Assembly (NCBI GenBank): GCA_963817405.1
Contig: CAWFNW010000001.1
Span: 1-64,000, forward strand
Direction of reading: 5' to 3'
Length of the DNA: 64,000 bases
Source: CAWFNW01 sp963817405
GTDB lineage: Bacteria > Actinomycetota > Coriobacteriia > Anaerosomatales > Anaerosomataceae
The position numbers and the translations under genes are program-made. The notes beneath the pieces were generated by a model. It did no database searches and was not told where the DNA came from. It was given only the letters and a program-made list of their open reading frames with translations. Numbering within the stretch: the first letter of the stretch is position 1; each line of letters begins with the position of its first letter. This document shows positions 44,960 through 52,912 of the stretch, piece after piece.

Positions 44960-46083
44960 GCGAGACCAGAGAAGCGGTCCCCGCCCAGCGCGCCTGGATG
45001 GGCATCCTTCAGAAGATCGGCACGCCGATCGCCTCCGCGGCCCTGGCAATCGCGATCGGCTCGCTCATCATGTGGATCTCGGGCTACGACCCGGGCGCCG
45101 CGTTCGCGGCGCTCTTCAAGGGGGCGTTCGGCAGTCCCAAGGCCATCGGCAACACCATCCTGCGAGCCACGCCGCTCATTCTGACGGGCCTCGCCGTGGG
45201 CTACGGCTTCCGTGCCGGTCTGTTCAACATCGGCGCCGAGGGCCAGCTCTTCATGGGCGGTCTGGCTGCGGCATTCCTCGGCGTGCAGTTGGCGGAGCTG
45301 CCGTGGGGCGTCCTCGTGCCGGTGCTCCTGCTGGCGTCGATGGCAGCGGGGGCCGCATGGGCGTTCATCCCGGCGATTCTCAAAGCACGGATCGGCGCGC
45401 ACGAGGTCATCACGACGATGATGTTCAGTTACGTCGCCCGTTACCTGGTCTCCTGGCTTGTGGTCGGTCCGTTGAAGGCTCCCGGGCAGATTCCGCAGAC
45501 CGTCGCGATCGGCACCAATGGCCAGCTTCCTCAGATCCAGTCGCTCTTCTCGCCGGCGACACTTCAGGCGCTACCATTCCTCTCGCTCGGCCGGGCGCAT
45601 CTTGGCATCGTGATCGCACTCGTGGCTGCCGTTCTCATCTGGATGATTCTCAAGTACACGACGCTCGGCTACGAGAACCGCGCCGTCGGCTTCAACCCCT
45701 GGGCGTCGGAGACCGCTGGCATCTCGGTCCAGTGGACGATCGTGAAGGCTCTCTGCATCTCGGGCGCGCTCGCCGGTCTGGCGGGGGCGGTGGAGGTGAT
45801 GGGGGTGCACTACCGGATCTTCGACCAGTTCTCGTCAGGATTCGGCTTCACCGGAATTGCGGTCGCCCTCTTGGCGAAGAACCACCCGTTGGGAACCATT
45901 CTCGCTGCGGTGCTCTTCGGGGCCCTCAACGCCGGAGCTGGCACGATGCAGCTCGAGGCCGACGTTCCGCAGAAGATCATCCTGATCATTCAGGCGCTCG
46001 TCATCTTCTTCGTCGCCGCGGAGGAGATCGTCTTGTGGTTCGTCCGTCGGCGTCAGAAGGAGGCGATCAGCCATGTGGGGTGA
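44956..46083 (+). CDS. nupB: Nucleoside ABC importer permease 1
   Basis: 375 residues, about nine to ten helices of the BPD_transp_2 family. GLAVGYGFRAGLFNIGAEGQLFMGGLAAAFLG and YENRAVGFNPWASETAGISV (the ATPase-coupling loop) are characteristic. It starts within the nupA stop and overlaps nupC by 11 bases. Confidence 0.93.
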   Translation: MSETREAVPAQRAWMGILQKIGTPIASAALAIAIGSLIMWISGYDPGAAFAALFKGAFGSPKAIGNTILRATPLILTGLAVGYGFRAGLFNIGAEGQLFMGGLAAAFLGVQLAELPWGVLVPVLLLASMAAGAAWAFIPAILKARIGAHEVITTMMFSYVARYLVSWLVVGPLKAPGQIPQTVAIGTNGQLPQIQSLFSPATLQALPFLSLGRAHLGIVIALVAAVLIWMILKYTTLGYENRAVGFNPWASETAGISVQWTIVKALCISGALAGLAGAVEVMGVHYRIFDQFSSGFGFTGIAVALLAKNHPLGTILAAVLFGALNAGAGTMQLEADVPQKIILIIQALVIFFVAAEEIVLWFVRRRQKEAISHVG

Positions 46084-47029
46084 CATCGTCACGCCTGACC
46101 TCTTCGCCGCGGCGCTCCGCATGGCGACACCGCTGGCACTCGCTGCAATCGGTGGGACACTCTGCGAGCGGTCCGGAGTCGTGAACATCGCGCTCGAGGG
46201 AATCATGCTCACCGGCGCGTTCTTCGGCACCGTGGTTGTGCTCGCCACGGGCAGCCCATGGCTGGGTGTGCTCGTCGCCATTCTGGCCGGGATGGCAATC
46301 GCCGGCGTCCACGCGTTCGCGTCCATCAACCTTCGCGCGGACCAGGTCGTGTCCGGCACGGCGATCAACCTCCTGGCGCTCGGTGTCACGGGATTCCTGA
46401 TGGAAGTCTGGTACGGGCACCCCGGAACGACCGAAGGTATCAAGGTGCTCAAGCCGATCTTCGGGTTCGACTCCCCGGGTGGCGCGGGCTTCCTGTCCGA
46501 GATATGGCACTGGGTCAACGGGATCTTCCTGTCCCACACGCCCATCGTGTACCTCGCGATCATCATCGCCGTTGTCGCACAGTGGGCGATGTTCCGTACA
46601 CGGTGGGGTCTCAGGCTCCGTGCGCTGGGCGAGCACCCACGCGCGGTCGAGACCGTCGGTGTGAACGTCTATCGGGGCCGTTGGGTTGCGGTGCTGATGA
46701 GCGGCGCGCTCGGTGGGCTCGCTGGTGCGAACCTTACAATCGAGCAGGTCGGCTCGTTCACCGAGAACATGACGAACGGCCGCGGGTTCATTGCGCTTGC
46801 GGCGAACATCTTCGGCCGTTGGACGCCGGTCGGCTCGTACTTGGCGTCGTTGCTGTTCGGCTTCGCAGATGCGTTGCAGATCAAGATGCAGATCCTGCGC
46901 GGAGTGATCAACATCCCGCCGCAGTTCTTCTACATGCTCCCGTACCTGCTGACGGTCATCGTGCTTGCCGGCGTCATCGGCAGAGCCGTCGGTCCGGCCG
47001 CGGTGGGCCAACCGTACGAGAAGGAATAG
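46073..47029 (+). CDS. nupC: Nucleoside ABC importer permease 2
   Basis: 318 residues, BPD_transp_2. IGGTLCERSGVVNIALEGIMLTGAFFG, LRADQVVSGTAINLLALGVT and LRALGEHPRAVETVGVNV are typical of the second permease. Last gene of the importer; a strong hairpin follows. Confidence 0.93.
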   Translation: MWGDIVTPDLFAAALRMATPLALAAIGGTLCERSGVVNIALEGIMLTGAFFGTVVVLATGSPWLGVLVAILAGMAIAGVHAFASINLRADQVVSGTAINLLALGVTGFLMEVWYGHPGTTEGIKVLKPIFGFDSPGGAGFLSEIWHWVNGIFLSHTPIVYLAIIIAVVAQWAMFRTRWGLRLRALGEHPRAVETVGVNVYRGRWVAVLMSGALGGLAGANLTIEQVGSFTENMTNGRGFIALAANIFGRWTPVGSYLASLLFGFADALQIKMQILRGVINIPPQFFYMLPYLLTVIVLAGVIGRAVGPAAVGQPYEKE

Positions 47030-47033
47030 CGGC

Positions 47034-47393
47034 GTGACCCATCAGACGCGCAGCAGCGACCGATGGTCGCTGCTGCGCGTGTGTGCTTGGGGTCTGACCT
47101 GGGCGGTCGGCGCCGGGCTCGGCGTGGCGCTTGGCGCCTACCTCACGCTCACGAGCGGCGCCGGCGCTCCGGGAGCGGCGGCCGTGGGGACGGCCGCCGA
47201 GTTCCTCACCCTACCCGCGATCGCCGCGCTCGGCGTCTTCGTCGTGTACGTCGTTGGCGCGGCCGTCCTCAGGCTCCTCGGTGGGCGTCTCTCGCACCGC
47301 CCAGCGGCGCACGACAACCATGAAGACCACTGCGGCGGCGATGATGGCGTCGAGCGGCAGCTCGGGCCTGAAGTCGAAGCCTCGAAGGACTGA
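47034..47393 (+). CDS. Small two-helix membrane protein, uncertain
   Basis: 119 residues from GTG 47034, 4 bases after nupC. Two likely membrane helices (WGLTWAVGAGLGVALGAYLTL and IAALGVFVVYVVGAAVLRLL). The last 35 or so residues are His/Asp-rich and are antisense to the minus-strand gene at 47211-47465, so the true end may be earlier if a base is wrong. A 16-bp hairpin covers codons 5-16. No family recognised. Confidence 0.45.
   Translation: MTHQTRSSDRWSLLRVCAWGLTWAVGAGLGVALGAYLTLTSGAGAPGAAAVGTAAEFLTLPAIAALGVFVVYVVGAAVLRLLGGRLSHRPAAHDNHEDHCGGDDGVERQLGPEVEASKD
47046..47080 (+). terminator. 16-bp perfect hairpin after the importer genes
   Basis: ACGCGCAGCAGCGACC (47046-47061), 3-base loop, exact complement at 47065-47080. 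It starts 17 bases after nupC. It has no T-tract and lies inside the small membrane gene at 47034, so it may end the importer transcript or limit translation of that gene. Confidence 0.6.
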
Positions 47394-47465
47394 GCGGGCG
47401 AAATAGGCGGCGACCACGATCATGATCGCCGCCCACAGTGGTATCCGAATGCGCGGACGGAACAT
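47211..47465 (-). CDS. Small two-helix membrane protein
   Basis: 84 residues from ATG at 47465. Start FRPRIRIPLWAAIMIVVAAYFARS, one helix, then PLDAIIAAAVVFMVVVRRW as the second; basic residues flank both. The acidic tail (TPTEEPEDGR) is antisense to the end of the plus-strand gene at 47034. It starts 2 bases after the DUF4349 stop on the same strand, so it is probably in that operon. No family recognised. Confidence 0.55.
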   Translation of the reverse strand: MFRPRIRIPLWAAIMIVVAAYFARSVLRGFDFRPELPLDAIIAAAVVFMVVVRRWAVRETPTEEPEDGRANDVHDEDAERGDRG

Positions 47466-47467
47466 GC

Positions 47468-48481
47468 CTAGGCTTCCGGCGGCGTTGAATCGGCGGGCCC
47501 CGCAGGCCGTGCATCGTGTGTGCGGCGTCGCCGTGCGCGGACAAGCGCGCGGATCCCGAAGAACGCCAGCAGCCCGACGAGCGCGTACGGGGCCACGGTG
47601 ATCACTACGACGATGAGCACCCTGAGGACCTGTGCGGCCCCGCGGATACCGGCAGTAACCGCGTCGCGGAAGCCCCAGTCATCGCCTGCTGGGCTCACGA
47701 TCGAGCCTGGCTCGGTGAGCTCGATGGTAACCGTCGCCATGGCCGCCTGCCGCTCCAGGTAGCTCACCTGCGCGTCCAGGCTCTCGATCTCACCGCGAAC
47801 CCGTGAGAGCTCCTGCTCGATGGCAAGCATGTCCTTGACGTCCTTGGCCGCGTCGAAGAAGTCGCGAAGGCGAACCTCCTCGGCCTGCAAGTTCTTGAGC
47901 CGGGCAGAGAGATCGACGTGCTGCTGTGTGACGTCGTCGCTCGACTCGGACTGCGAACGCACGGTGCCAAGTCGGGAGGCGTCCAACACGAACGCCTCAA
48001 AGTCCTCGACCGGGACTCGGGCGGTCACGTAGCCGCCAAGCGCGCCGCTCTGCGTCCCAACGCTCTCGTCATAGCGATAGACAGGCCCGTCAACCGCCGA
48101 GGCGATTTGGAGTGCGGTGATGACACCCTTGAACTTCTTGGCGGCGAAACGGATGCTCTCGATCGCCTTCGGAACGTCGGTGACCTCAATGCGCAGCGTC
48201 TTCATGCGGATAACGAGCCGGTCGGCGTCGGCCACGTTGGTGGCGATGTCACCGGCGGGGGAGTAGGCCTCACCTTTCGCGCCGCCGGCATCGCTGCTTG
48301 GGGCGCCGCCGAGGTCAGGACTCTCAGTGGGCATCGGCGCCAAAGGGGACACGCTCGCGCCCTCGTCAGCGGCCTGCGGTGCCAGGAGACTGCACCCGGC
48401 TGTCGCCAACAGGAGTGCGACCAGTACGGCGGCCGAGAGCGCGCCGACGATCCCACGGCTGGCGATTCGTACCGTTCTCAT
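47468..48481 (-). CDS. DUF4349 lipoprotein
   Basis: 337 residues. ATG at 48481 with AAGGAGGACGC upstream on this strand. A lipoprotein signal ends LLLATAGC; a low-complexity linker follows. The DUF4349 region shows RLVIRMKTLRIEVTDVPKAIESI, GGYVTARVPVEDFEAFVLDASRLG, a coiled coil with LSARLKNLQAEEVRLRDFF, then a C-terminal membrane helix (about 285-312) and a basic tail. DUF4349 proteins are envelope proteins of unknown function. Confidence 0.88.
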   Translation of the reverse strand: MRTVRIASRGIVGALSAAVLVALLLATAGCSLLAPQAADEGASVSPLAPMPTESPDLGGAPSSDAGGAKGEAYSPAGDIATNVADADRLVIRMKTLRIEVTDVPKAIESIRFAAKKFKGVITALQIASAVDGPVYRYDESVGTQSGALGGYVTARVPVEDFEAFVLDASRLGTVRSQSESSDDVTQQHVDLSARLKNLQAEEVRLRDFFDAAKDVKDMLAIEQELSRVRGEIESLDAQVSYLERQAAMATVTIELTEPGSIVSPAGDDWGFRDAVTAGIRGAAQVLRVLIVVVITVAPYALVGLLAFFGIRALVRARRRRTHDARPAGPADSTPPEA

Positions 48482-48526
48482 GGCGTCCTCCTTCTTCGAG
48501 GCGCGAGCGCCGCCCACATAAGCAAA

Positions 48527-48565
48527 CGTCCCGACGCGCCGTGTCGTGACAGACGCATCGGGACG
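48527..48565 (-). terminator. Terminator of the 50-residue membrane protein gene
   Basis: CGTCCCGACGCG (48527-48538) pairs with CGCATCGGGACG (48554-48565) over 12 positions with one mismatch. On the minus strand it is followed by TTTGCTTAT, so it reads as an intrinsic-like terminator between the gene at 48594 and the DUF4349 gene. Confidence 0.65.
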
Positions 48566-48593
48566 CTCAGTGTTCGTGCAGTGTGCGGTGGGG

Positions 48594-48746
48594 CTACTTG
48601 CCGCTCTCAGGCTCGCGCTTCTTGAGCTGCTTAGCGGCGTAGACCAAGAAAGCGATCCCGATTCCGGTCACCGCAAGGAATGCGACCACCAACAGGTTCA
48701 TCACGATGCCGGCAACGTTGTTACCCAGATTGAACCAACCGTACAT
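48594..48746 (-). CDS. 50-residue single-helix membrane protein
   Basis: ATG at 48746, TAG at 48594-48596; starts MYGWFNLGNNVAG and ends EPESGK. A single helix (about residues 11-38, IVMNLLVVAFLAVTGIGIAFLVY) is followed by a Lys/Arg-rich end. The weak GGTGGG ribosome site is upstream. Its gene has its own promoter (48785-48813) and terminator, which argues that it is real despite its size. Function unknown; the division cluster starts on the other strand 355 bases away. Confidence 0.6.
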   Translation of the reverse strand: MYGWFNLGNNVAGIVMNLLVVAFLAVTGIGIAFLVYAAKQLKKREPESGK

Positions 48747-48784
48747 AGGGGTTACCCACCTTCATCGTGGCCTTCGCTGACCAG

Positions 48785-48813
48785 ATTCTACCGTTGCCGC
48801 CCGCCGCGGGCAA
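48785..48813 (-). promoter_or_regulatory. Promoter of the 50-residue membrane protein gene
   Basis: On the minus strand TTGCCC (48808-48813), 17 bases, TAGAAT (48785-48790), 39 bases upstream of the ATG. Confidence 0.6.
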
Positions 48814-49005
48814 CAGCGGAGCGGCACAGCCGGTCGCTCTCCTATTCCACTGTGAACGTCCGATTCCTGCCTGTCATCCACTCAGACGCCCTTTGCCACG
48901 CGGTGGTTCGCGACGGTGCAGAGTGGGCTTCGAGGAGCCGTCCAGGGGCCCACGATGGAGCTCGGGGGCGGCTCGTGGAAATCGGTGGGATGAAAGTTCA
49001 TGAAA

Positions 49006-49038
49006 GTGTTGCATTGTGGGACGTAGTGGGAGTACTCT
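49006..49038 (+). promoter_or_regulatory. mraZ promoter with overlapping MraZ-type operator
   Basis: GTGTT (49006), GTGGG (49016) and GTGGG (49026) recur every 10 bases, matching the spaced TGGG repeats bound by MraZ. They overlap a promoter reading TTGCAT (49009-49014), 18 bases, TACTCT (49033-49038). Binding would block the promoter, so the cluster is probably autorepressed by MraZ. Confidence 0.65.
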
Positions 49039-49100
49039 CTGGTCATCGGGGCGAAAGCCGAGCTCCGATGCAGTCCCGAAGGAGCCAGGGAGGGGGCGGG

Positions 49101-49535
49101 ATGTTTCTCGGCGAGTACCAACACACACTTGATGCCAAGGGTCGTCTCTCGCTGCCCGCCAAGTACCGGCACGAGATGACCGGCCGCCTCGTCGTGGCCA
49201 AAGGCCTTGGGGACTGCCTCTACGTGTACTCGGCCGAGGACTACCAGGACTTCATCGGCCGACTCCTGCAGCAAGATGACTTCGATCCGCGTGCCCGACA
49301 GGTGCGCCGCTTCTTCACGTCAGGCGCCGTGGACACCGAGCTCGACTCGGCGGGTCGCATCGGACTACCGCAGGTGCTTCGCGACTACGCCGGCCTCGAG
49401 CGCGACGTCGCGGTCATCGGCAACGGCGATCGCGTCGAGCTGTGGGACGCCGAAACGTGGTCCGCCTACAACGGCGACACGACCGGTCGGATCGAGGACG
49501 TGACAAAGGAACTCGCCGAACTCGGCATTCTGTAG
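49101..49535 (+). CDS. mraZ: Transcriptional regulator MraZ
   Basis: 144 residues with two SpoVT/AbrB-like repeats: GEYQHTLDAKGRLSLPAKYRHE and VDTELDSAGRIGLPQVLRDY, each with the D-x-x-GR motif. MraZ forms ring oligomers that bind repeats before its own gene. ATG 49101 is preceded by GGGAGGGGGCGGG. First gene of the division/cell-wall cluster. Confidence 0.95.
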   Translation: MFLGEYQHTLDAKGRLSLPAKYRHEMTGRLVVAKGLGDCLYVYSAEDYQDFIGRLLQQDDFDPRARQVRRFFTSGAVDTELDSAGRIGLPQVLRDYAGLERDVAVIGNGDRVELWDAETWSAYNGDTTGRIEDVTKELAELGIL

Positions 49536-49545
49536 GGCCTTGACA

Positions 49546-50481
49546 ATGGAATACCGGCACATCCCAGTTTTGCTGGCCGAGGTGACGCAGCACCTGAAGC
49601 TGAAGGACGGCGCGATCATCGTCGACTGTACCTTGGGCGGGGCAGGGCACGCGATCCGGGTTGCAGAGTTGATAGCCCCTACGGGGATTCTCGTGGGAAT
49701 CGACCAAGATAACGCCGCACTCGCCGCAGCACGAGCCACACTACCCCTCGGCCAGCAAACGATTCTGTTGAAAGGGAACTTCGGTCAGCTCGACGACGTG
49801 CTCGTCGAAGCGAAGATCCCGTACTCGGACGGATTCCTGTTCGATCTTGGAGTCTCGTCTCCCCAGTTGGATGTCGGCGGCCGCGGTTTCACCTACCAGG
49901 AGGACGTCCTGCTCGACATGCGCATGGATCCCTCGTCATCGCAGCCGACCGCGGCCGACATCATCAATACCTACAGCGAGCAGGACCTGACGAGGGTCCT
50001 CCGCGAGTGGGGTGAGGAACGGTGGGCCTCGCGCATCGCAGCATTCATCGTAGCCGCGCGGGGCCGCCACCGCATCAACACGACGGGGGAGCTCGTCGAG
50101 GTCATCAAGAACGCGATTCCCGCCGCAGCCCGGCGGGGAGGACCGCACCCGGCGCGTCGCACGTTCCAAGCGCTCCGCATTGAGGTCAACGACGAGCTCG
50201 GCGTCCTCGAGCGCGGCCTCAGGGCGGCAATCCGGTGGCTGGCACCAGGCGGCAGGATCGTCGTGATCAGTTACCACTCGCTTGAAGATCGGATCGTGAA
50301 GCAGGTGTTCGCGGCGAACGCGACGGGGTGTGTGTGTCCGCCAGGCCTTCCGGTCTGCACGTGCGGGCAGGTGCCGGTACTCCGGATCATCACGAAGAGT
50401 CCCGTCGTACCCACGGCGGAGGAGATAGCGGGGAATCCCCGCGCCAGGAGCGCCAAGCTCAGGGTCGCGGAGAAGCTGTAG
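49546..50481 (+). CDS. rsmH: 16S rRNA (cytosine-1402 N4) methyltransferase RsmH
   Basis: 311 residues. HIPVLLAEVTQHLKL, SAM-binding DCTLGGAGHAIRV, FDLGVSSPQLD, RGFTYQEDVLLDMRMD, TFQALRIEVNDEL and ISYHSLEDRIVKQ are diagnostic. Methylates 16S RNA in the decoding centre. ATG 49546 is preferred; TTG 49540 is an alternative. Confidence 0.96.
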   Translation: MEYRHIPVLLAEVTQHLKLKDGAIIVDCTLGGAGHAIRVAELIAPTGILVGIDQDNAALAAARATLPLGQQTILLKGNFGQLDDVLVEAKIPYSDGFLFDLGVSSPQLDVGGRGFTYQEDVLLDMRMDPSSSQPTAADIINTYSEQDLTRVLREWGEERWASRIAAFIVAARGRHRINTTGELVEVIKNAIPAAARRGGPHPARRTFQALRIEVNDELGVLERGLRAAIRWLAPGGRIVVISYHSLEDRIVKQVFAANATGCVCPPGLPVCTCGQVPVLRIITKSPVVPTAEEIAGNPRARSAKLRVAEKL

Positions 50482-50508
50482 GGGCAGAGCGTGCGGAAGG
50501 GGGGCGCG

Positions 50509-51081
50509 ATGAACGCAGCACGGCAACGAGCGTACGAACAGCCGGCACCGACGCCCTCGCGCCCGCCGCTGCGCGTCGTGCCAACTGGGGCCCGCCGCGG
50601 GTCTGCTGCTCGACGCAGCCATCAGGCGGCACAGTGCCAACTGCTCTTCAGGAGCTGCTGCGCAATGATGGTCATCCTCGCCGCCCTAGGGATGCTGCGC
50701 ATCTCGCTTGCAGTGAGCGCGGCGGAAGCGGCCATCGACAGCCAGCGTCTCGAGCGAAGCATCAAGGAAGAAGCGCTGCGAGCCAAGGGCCTGGAGGCCG
50801 ATCGCAGCGCGCTCGGCGCGCCGTCGAGGATCGCCGCCATCGCCGGGGGTACGCTTCAAATGACCGAGTCGGGTCAGATCTCCTATATCTGTCTTCCCGC
50901 GACCGCTGATGCCGCGGGCGCGGGCGATTCCGGGACGGCCGTCGCTGCCGCAGGGCCGAAGGCTGCTGCGGGGGGCACGGCGGCGGCCGTCAGGTCGGTG
51001 ATCGCCAACGTCCTCGACATCGCGGCCGGAGAAGCGCAGGTGCTGCTGGTCGGCGACGTCGGTCTCTCCTCCACGCGGTGA
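50509..51081 (+). CDS. ftsL: FtsL-like division protein
   Basis: 190 residues. ATG 50509 follows GAAGGGGGGCGCG. Basic N-terminal cytoplasmic part, one membrane helix (about 46-68, CCAMMVILAALGMLRISLAV), then a heptad-like segment (IDSQRLERSIKEEALRAKGLEADRSAL) and the FtsL-like PSRIAAIAGGTLQM. The final part is Ala/Gly-rich. Sequence similarity in FtsL is low, so the call rests on topology and on its place between rsmH and ftsI, where ftsL always lies. Confidence 0.8.
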   Translation: MNAARQRAYEQPAPTPSRPPLRVVPTGARRGSAARRSHQAAQCQLLFRSCCAMMVILAALGMLRISLAVSAAEAAIDSQRLERSIKEEALRAKGLEADRSALGAPSRIAAIAGGTLQMTESGQISYICLPATADAAGAGDSGTAVAAAGPKAAAGGTAAAVRSVIANVLDIAAGEAQVLLVGDVGLSSTR

Positions 51082-52838
51082 GCGCGGCGATGCCACAGCA
51101 AGCGAGGGGGCAAGGGCGTACACGCGGGCCGCGAGAGCGGTCCGTTCGGTATGTCACGCTGTTCGTATGCCTCGCAGCGCTCCTCGTCGGTCTGGGCGGG
51201 CGCCTTGTGTGGTTGCAGCTTGTGGCCGGTCCCGCATATGCGCGCGCCGCGTTGCAGCAGCGCAACCGCGAGGTGGAGATCCCACCGCAGCGCGGCTCGA
51301 TCTACGACCGCGAAGGCGAGCCGCTCGCCGTGACGATGGCTGCACGGACAATCTATGCGGTCCCGCCGGTGGTCGCGGACCCCGACGGTGCGGCAACAGC
51401 GCTCGCGTCGATTCTTGGTGGGGACGTGACGTACTACCGGGCCCAGCTCACCAAGGACTCCTCGTTCGCGTATATCGCGCGCAAGGTCGACATCGAGCGG
51501 GCAGAGGCCGTCGAAGCGCTCGATCTCGCCGGTATCTTCACGCAGGAAGACTTCCGCCGCGTCTACCCGTCCAACGAACTCGCCTGTCAGATCCTCGGCT
51601 TCGTCGGCGTCGACGACGAAGGACTCGAGGGCATCGAGAAGCAGTACGAGCGAGTGTTGCACGGCACCGCGGGCAGACTGATCGCAGAGAAGGGCGTTGG
51701 CGGCTACCCGATACCCGGCGGTGTGACGCTTCAGGAGCCGGCGGTCAACGGGCAAAACATCGTGCTCACCGTCGACAAGGACATCCAGTACGAGGCGCAC
51801 GTTGCGCTGCACGCTGCGGTCGAGAAGCACGGCGCCAAGAGCGGCTCGGTGGTGATCATGGATCCAAACACCGGCGCCATCCTTGCCGCCGCATCGACAC
51901 CGACCTTCGATCCCAACGCCTACGGCGACGCCCCCGCCGCGGCCAAGCGGATGCGACCGCTCGTCGATGCATACGAGCCGGGATCCACGATCAAGTCGCT
52001 CACTGCGGCTGCGGTGATCGAGGAGGGGCTCTTCACCCCGCAAAGCATGTTCAGGCTCCCGTCGAGCATCAAGGTCGGCGGGAGAACCATCAGCGAGTCG
52101 CACGGTCGAGCGGTCGTGAACTGGTCGCTCACCGAAATCGTGACGAACTCCTCGAACGTTGGCGCGGTGAAGCTTGGCATGGCGCTCGGCGAGGACGGTC
52201 TCTATGCCTATTTCAAGACGTTCGGGCTGACCGAGAAGACCGGGGTCGACTTTCCGGGTGAGGTCACGGGGTGGCTCCCACCGACCTCGGAGTGGTCGGC
52301 ATCGTCCATCGGCAACATCCCCTTCGGTCAGGGCATCTCGATGACTGCGCTCCAGCTTCTGCGTGCGAATGCGGCGATCGCGAACGGCGGCGAACTTGTG
52401 ACGCCGCACTTCCTGGGTTCGCTTCCTGACGACCCCGAGCAGGTCGTGACCTGGCCCATAAAGCGCGTGATCTCAGCCGAGACAGCCACACAGATGCGTG
52501 AGGTCATGAAGGCGGTCGTCGAGGAGGGCACTGGCGCCGACGCAAAGGTCGAGGGCTATGCGGTGGCGGGCAAGACGGGAACGGCGCAGAAGGTCCGCAC
52601 CGACGGCCGGGGCTACGCGGCAGGAAAGTACGTTGGGTCCTTTCTCGGATTCCTTCCCGCAGACGACCCGGCCGTCATCATCGTCGTGACCATCGATGAG
52701 CCCACCAAGGGCTACTACGGCGGCACCGTCGCCGCGCCGACTTTCGCTCGGCTTGGCGCGTACTGCATGACGCACCTGAAGATCCCGCCGACAGCGGCGG
52801 GCACCGAGGCAAATGAGACCGAGGTAACGGGGGATTAG
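51078..52838 (+). CDS. ftsI: Septal transpeptidase FtsI (class B PBP)
   Basis: 586 residues. N-terminal anchor (about 24-46), PBP dimer domain (IPPQRGSIYDREGEPLAVT), then the transpeptidase: SxxK as STIK in YEPGSTIKS, SxN as SSN in VTNSSNVGAVK, and KTG in AVAGKTGTAQK. It cross-links septal peptidoglycan with FtsW as partner glycosyltransferase. No PASTA domains are present. GTG 51078 overlaps ftsL by 4 bases. Confidence 0.95.
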   Translation: MSAAMPQQARGQGRTRGPRERSVRYVTLFVCLAALLVGLGGRLVWLQLVAGPAYARAALQQRNREVEIPPQRGSIYDREGEPLAVTMAARTIYAVPPVVADPDGAATALASILGGDVTYYRAQLTKDSSFAYIARKVDIERAEAVEALDLAGIFTQEDFRRVYPSNELACQILGFVGVDDEGLEGIEKQYERVLHGTAGRLIAEKGVGGYPIPGGVTLQEPAVNGQNIVLTVDKDIQYEAHVALHAAVEKHGAKSGSVVIMDPNTGAILAAASTPTFDPNAYGDAPAAAKRMRPLVDAYEPGSTIKSLTAAAVIEEGLFTPQSMFRLPSSIKVGGRTISESHGRAVVNWSLTEIVTNSSNVGAVKLGMALGEDGLYAYFKTFGLTEKTGVDFPGEVTGWLPPTSEWSASSIGNIPFGQGISMTALQLLRANAAIANGGELVTPHFLGSLPDDPEQVVTWPIKRVISAETATQMREVMKAVVEEGTGADAKVEGYAVAGKTGTAQKVRTDGRGYAAGKYVGSFLGFLPADDPAVIIVVTIDEPTKGYYGGTVAAPTFARLGAYCMTHLKIPPTAAGTEANETEVTGD

Positions 52839-52876
52839 CAGGCGGCTTGGGACCAGACGGACGAGCGGCGTCCCTG

Positions 52877-52885
52877 TGCTAGACT
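52877..52885 (+). promoter_or_regulatory. Extended -10 promoter of murE
   Basis: TGCTAGACT (TG, C, TAGACT) in the 74-base gap after ftsI, 27 bases before the murE GTG. It could add transcription for the second half of the cluster. Confidence 0.5.
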
Positions 52886-52912
52886 CGCGAAGTTCACGAG
52901 CGGTGGGAAACG

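Larger units (their letters stand above)
48747..49100. other. 354-base divergent intergenic region before mraZ
   Basis: No gene is supported here. It holds the minus-strand promoter at 48785-48813 and, near the other end, the mraZ promoter with a repeat operator (49006-49038). The middle part (about 48815-48985) shows nothing I recognise. Confidence 0.6.

Noticed and set aside
46067..47011. 314-codon minus-strand frame
   Set aside because: Antisense of nupC; charged, no motifs.
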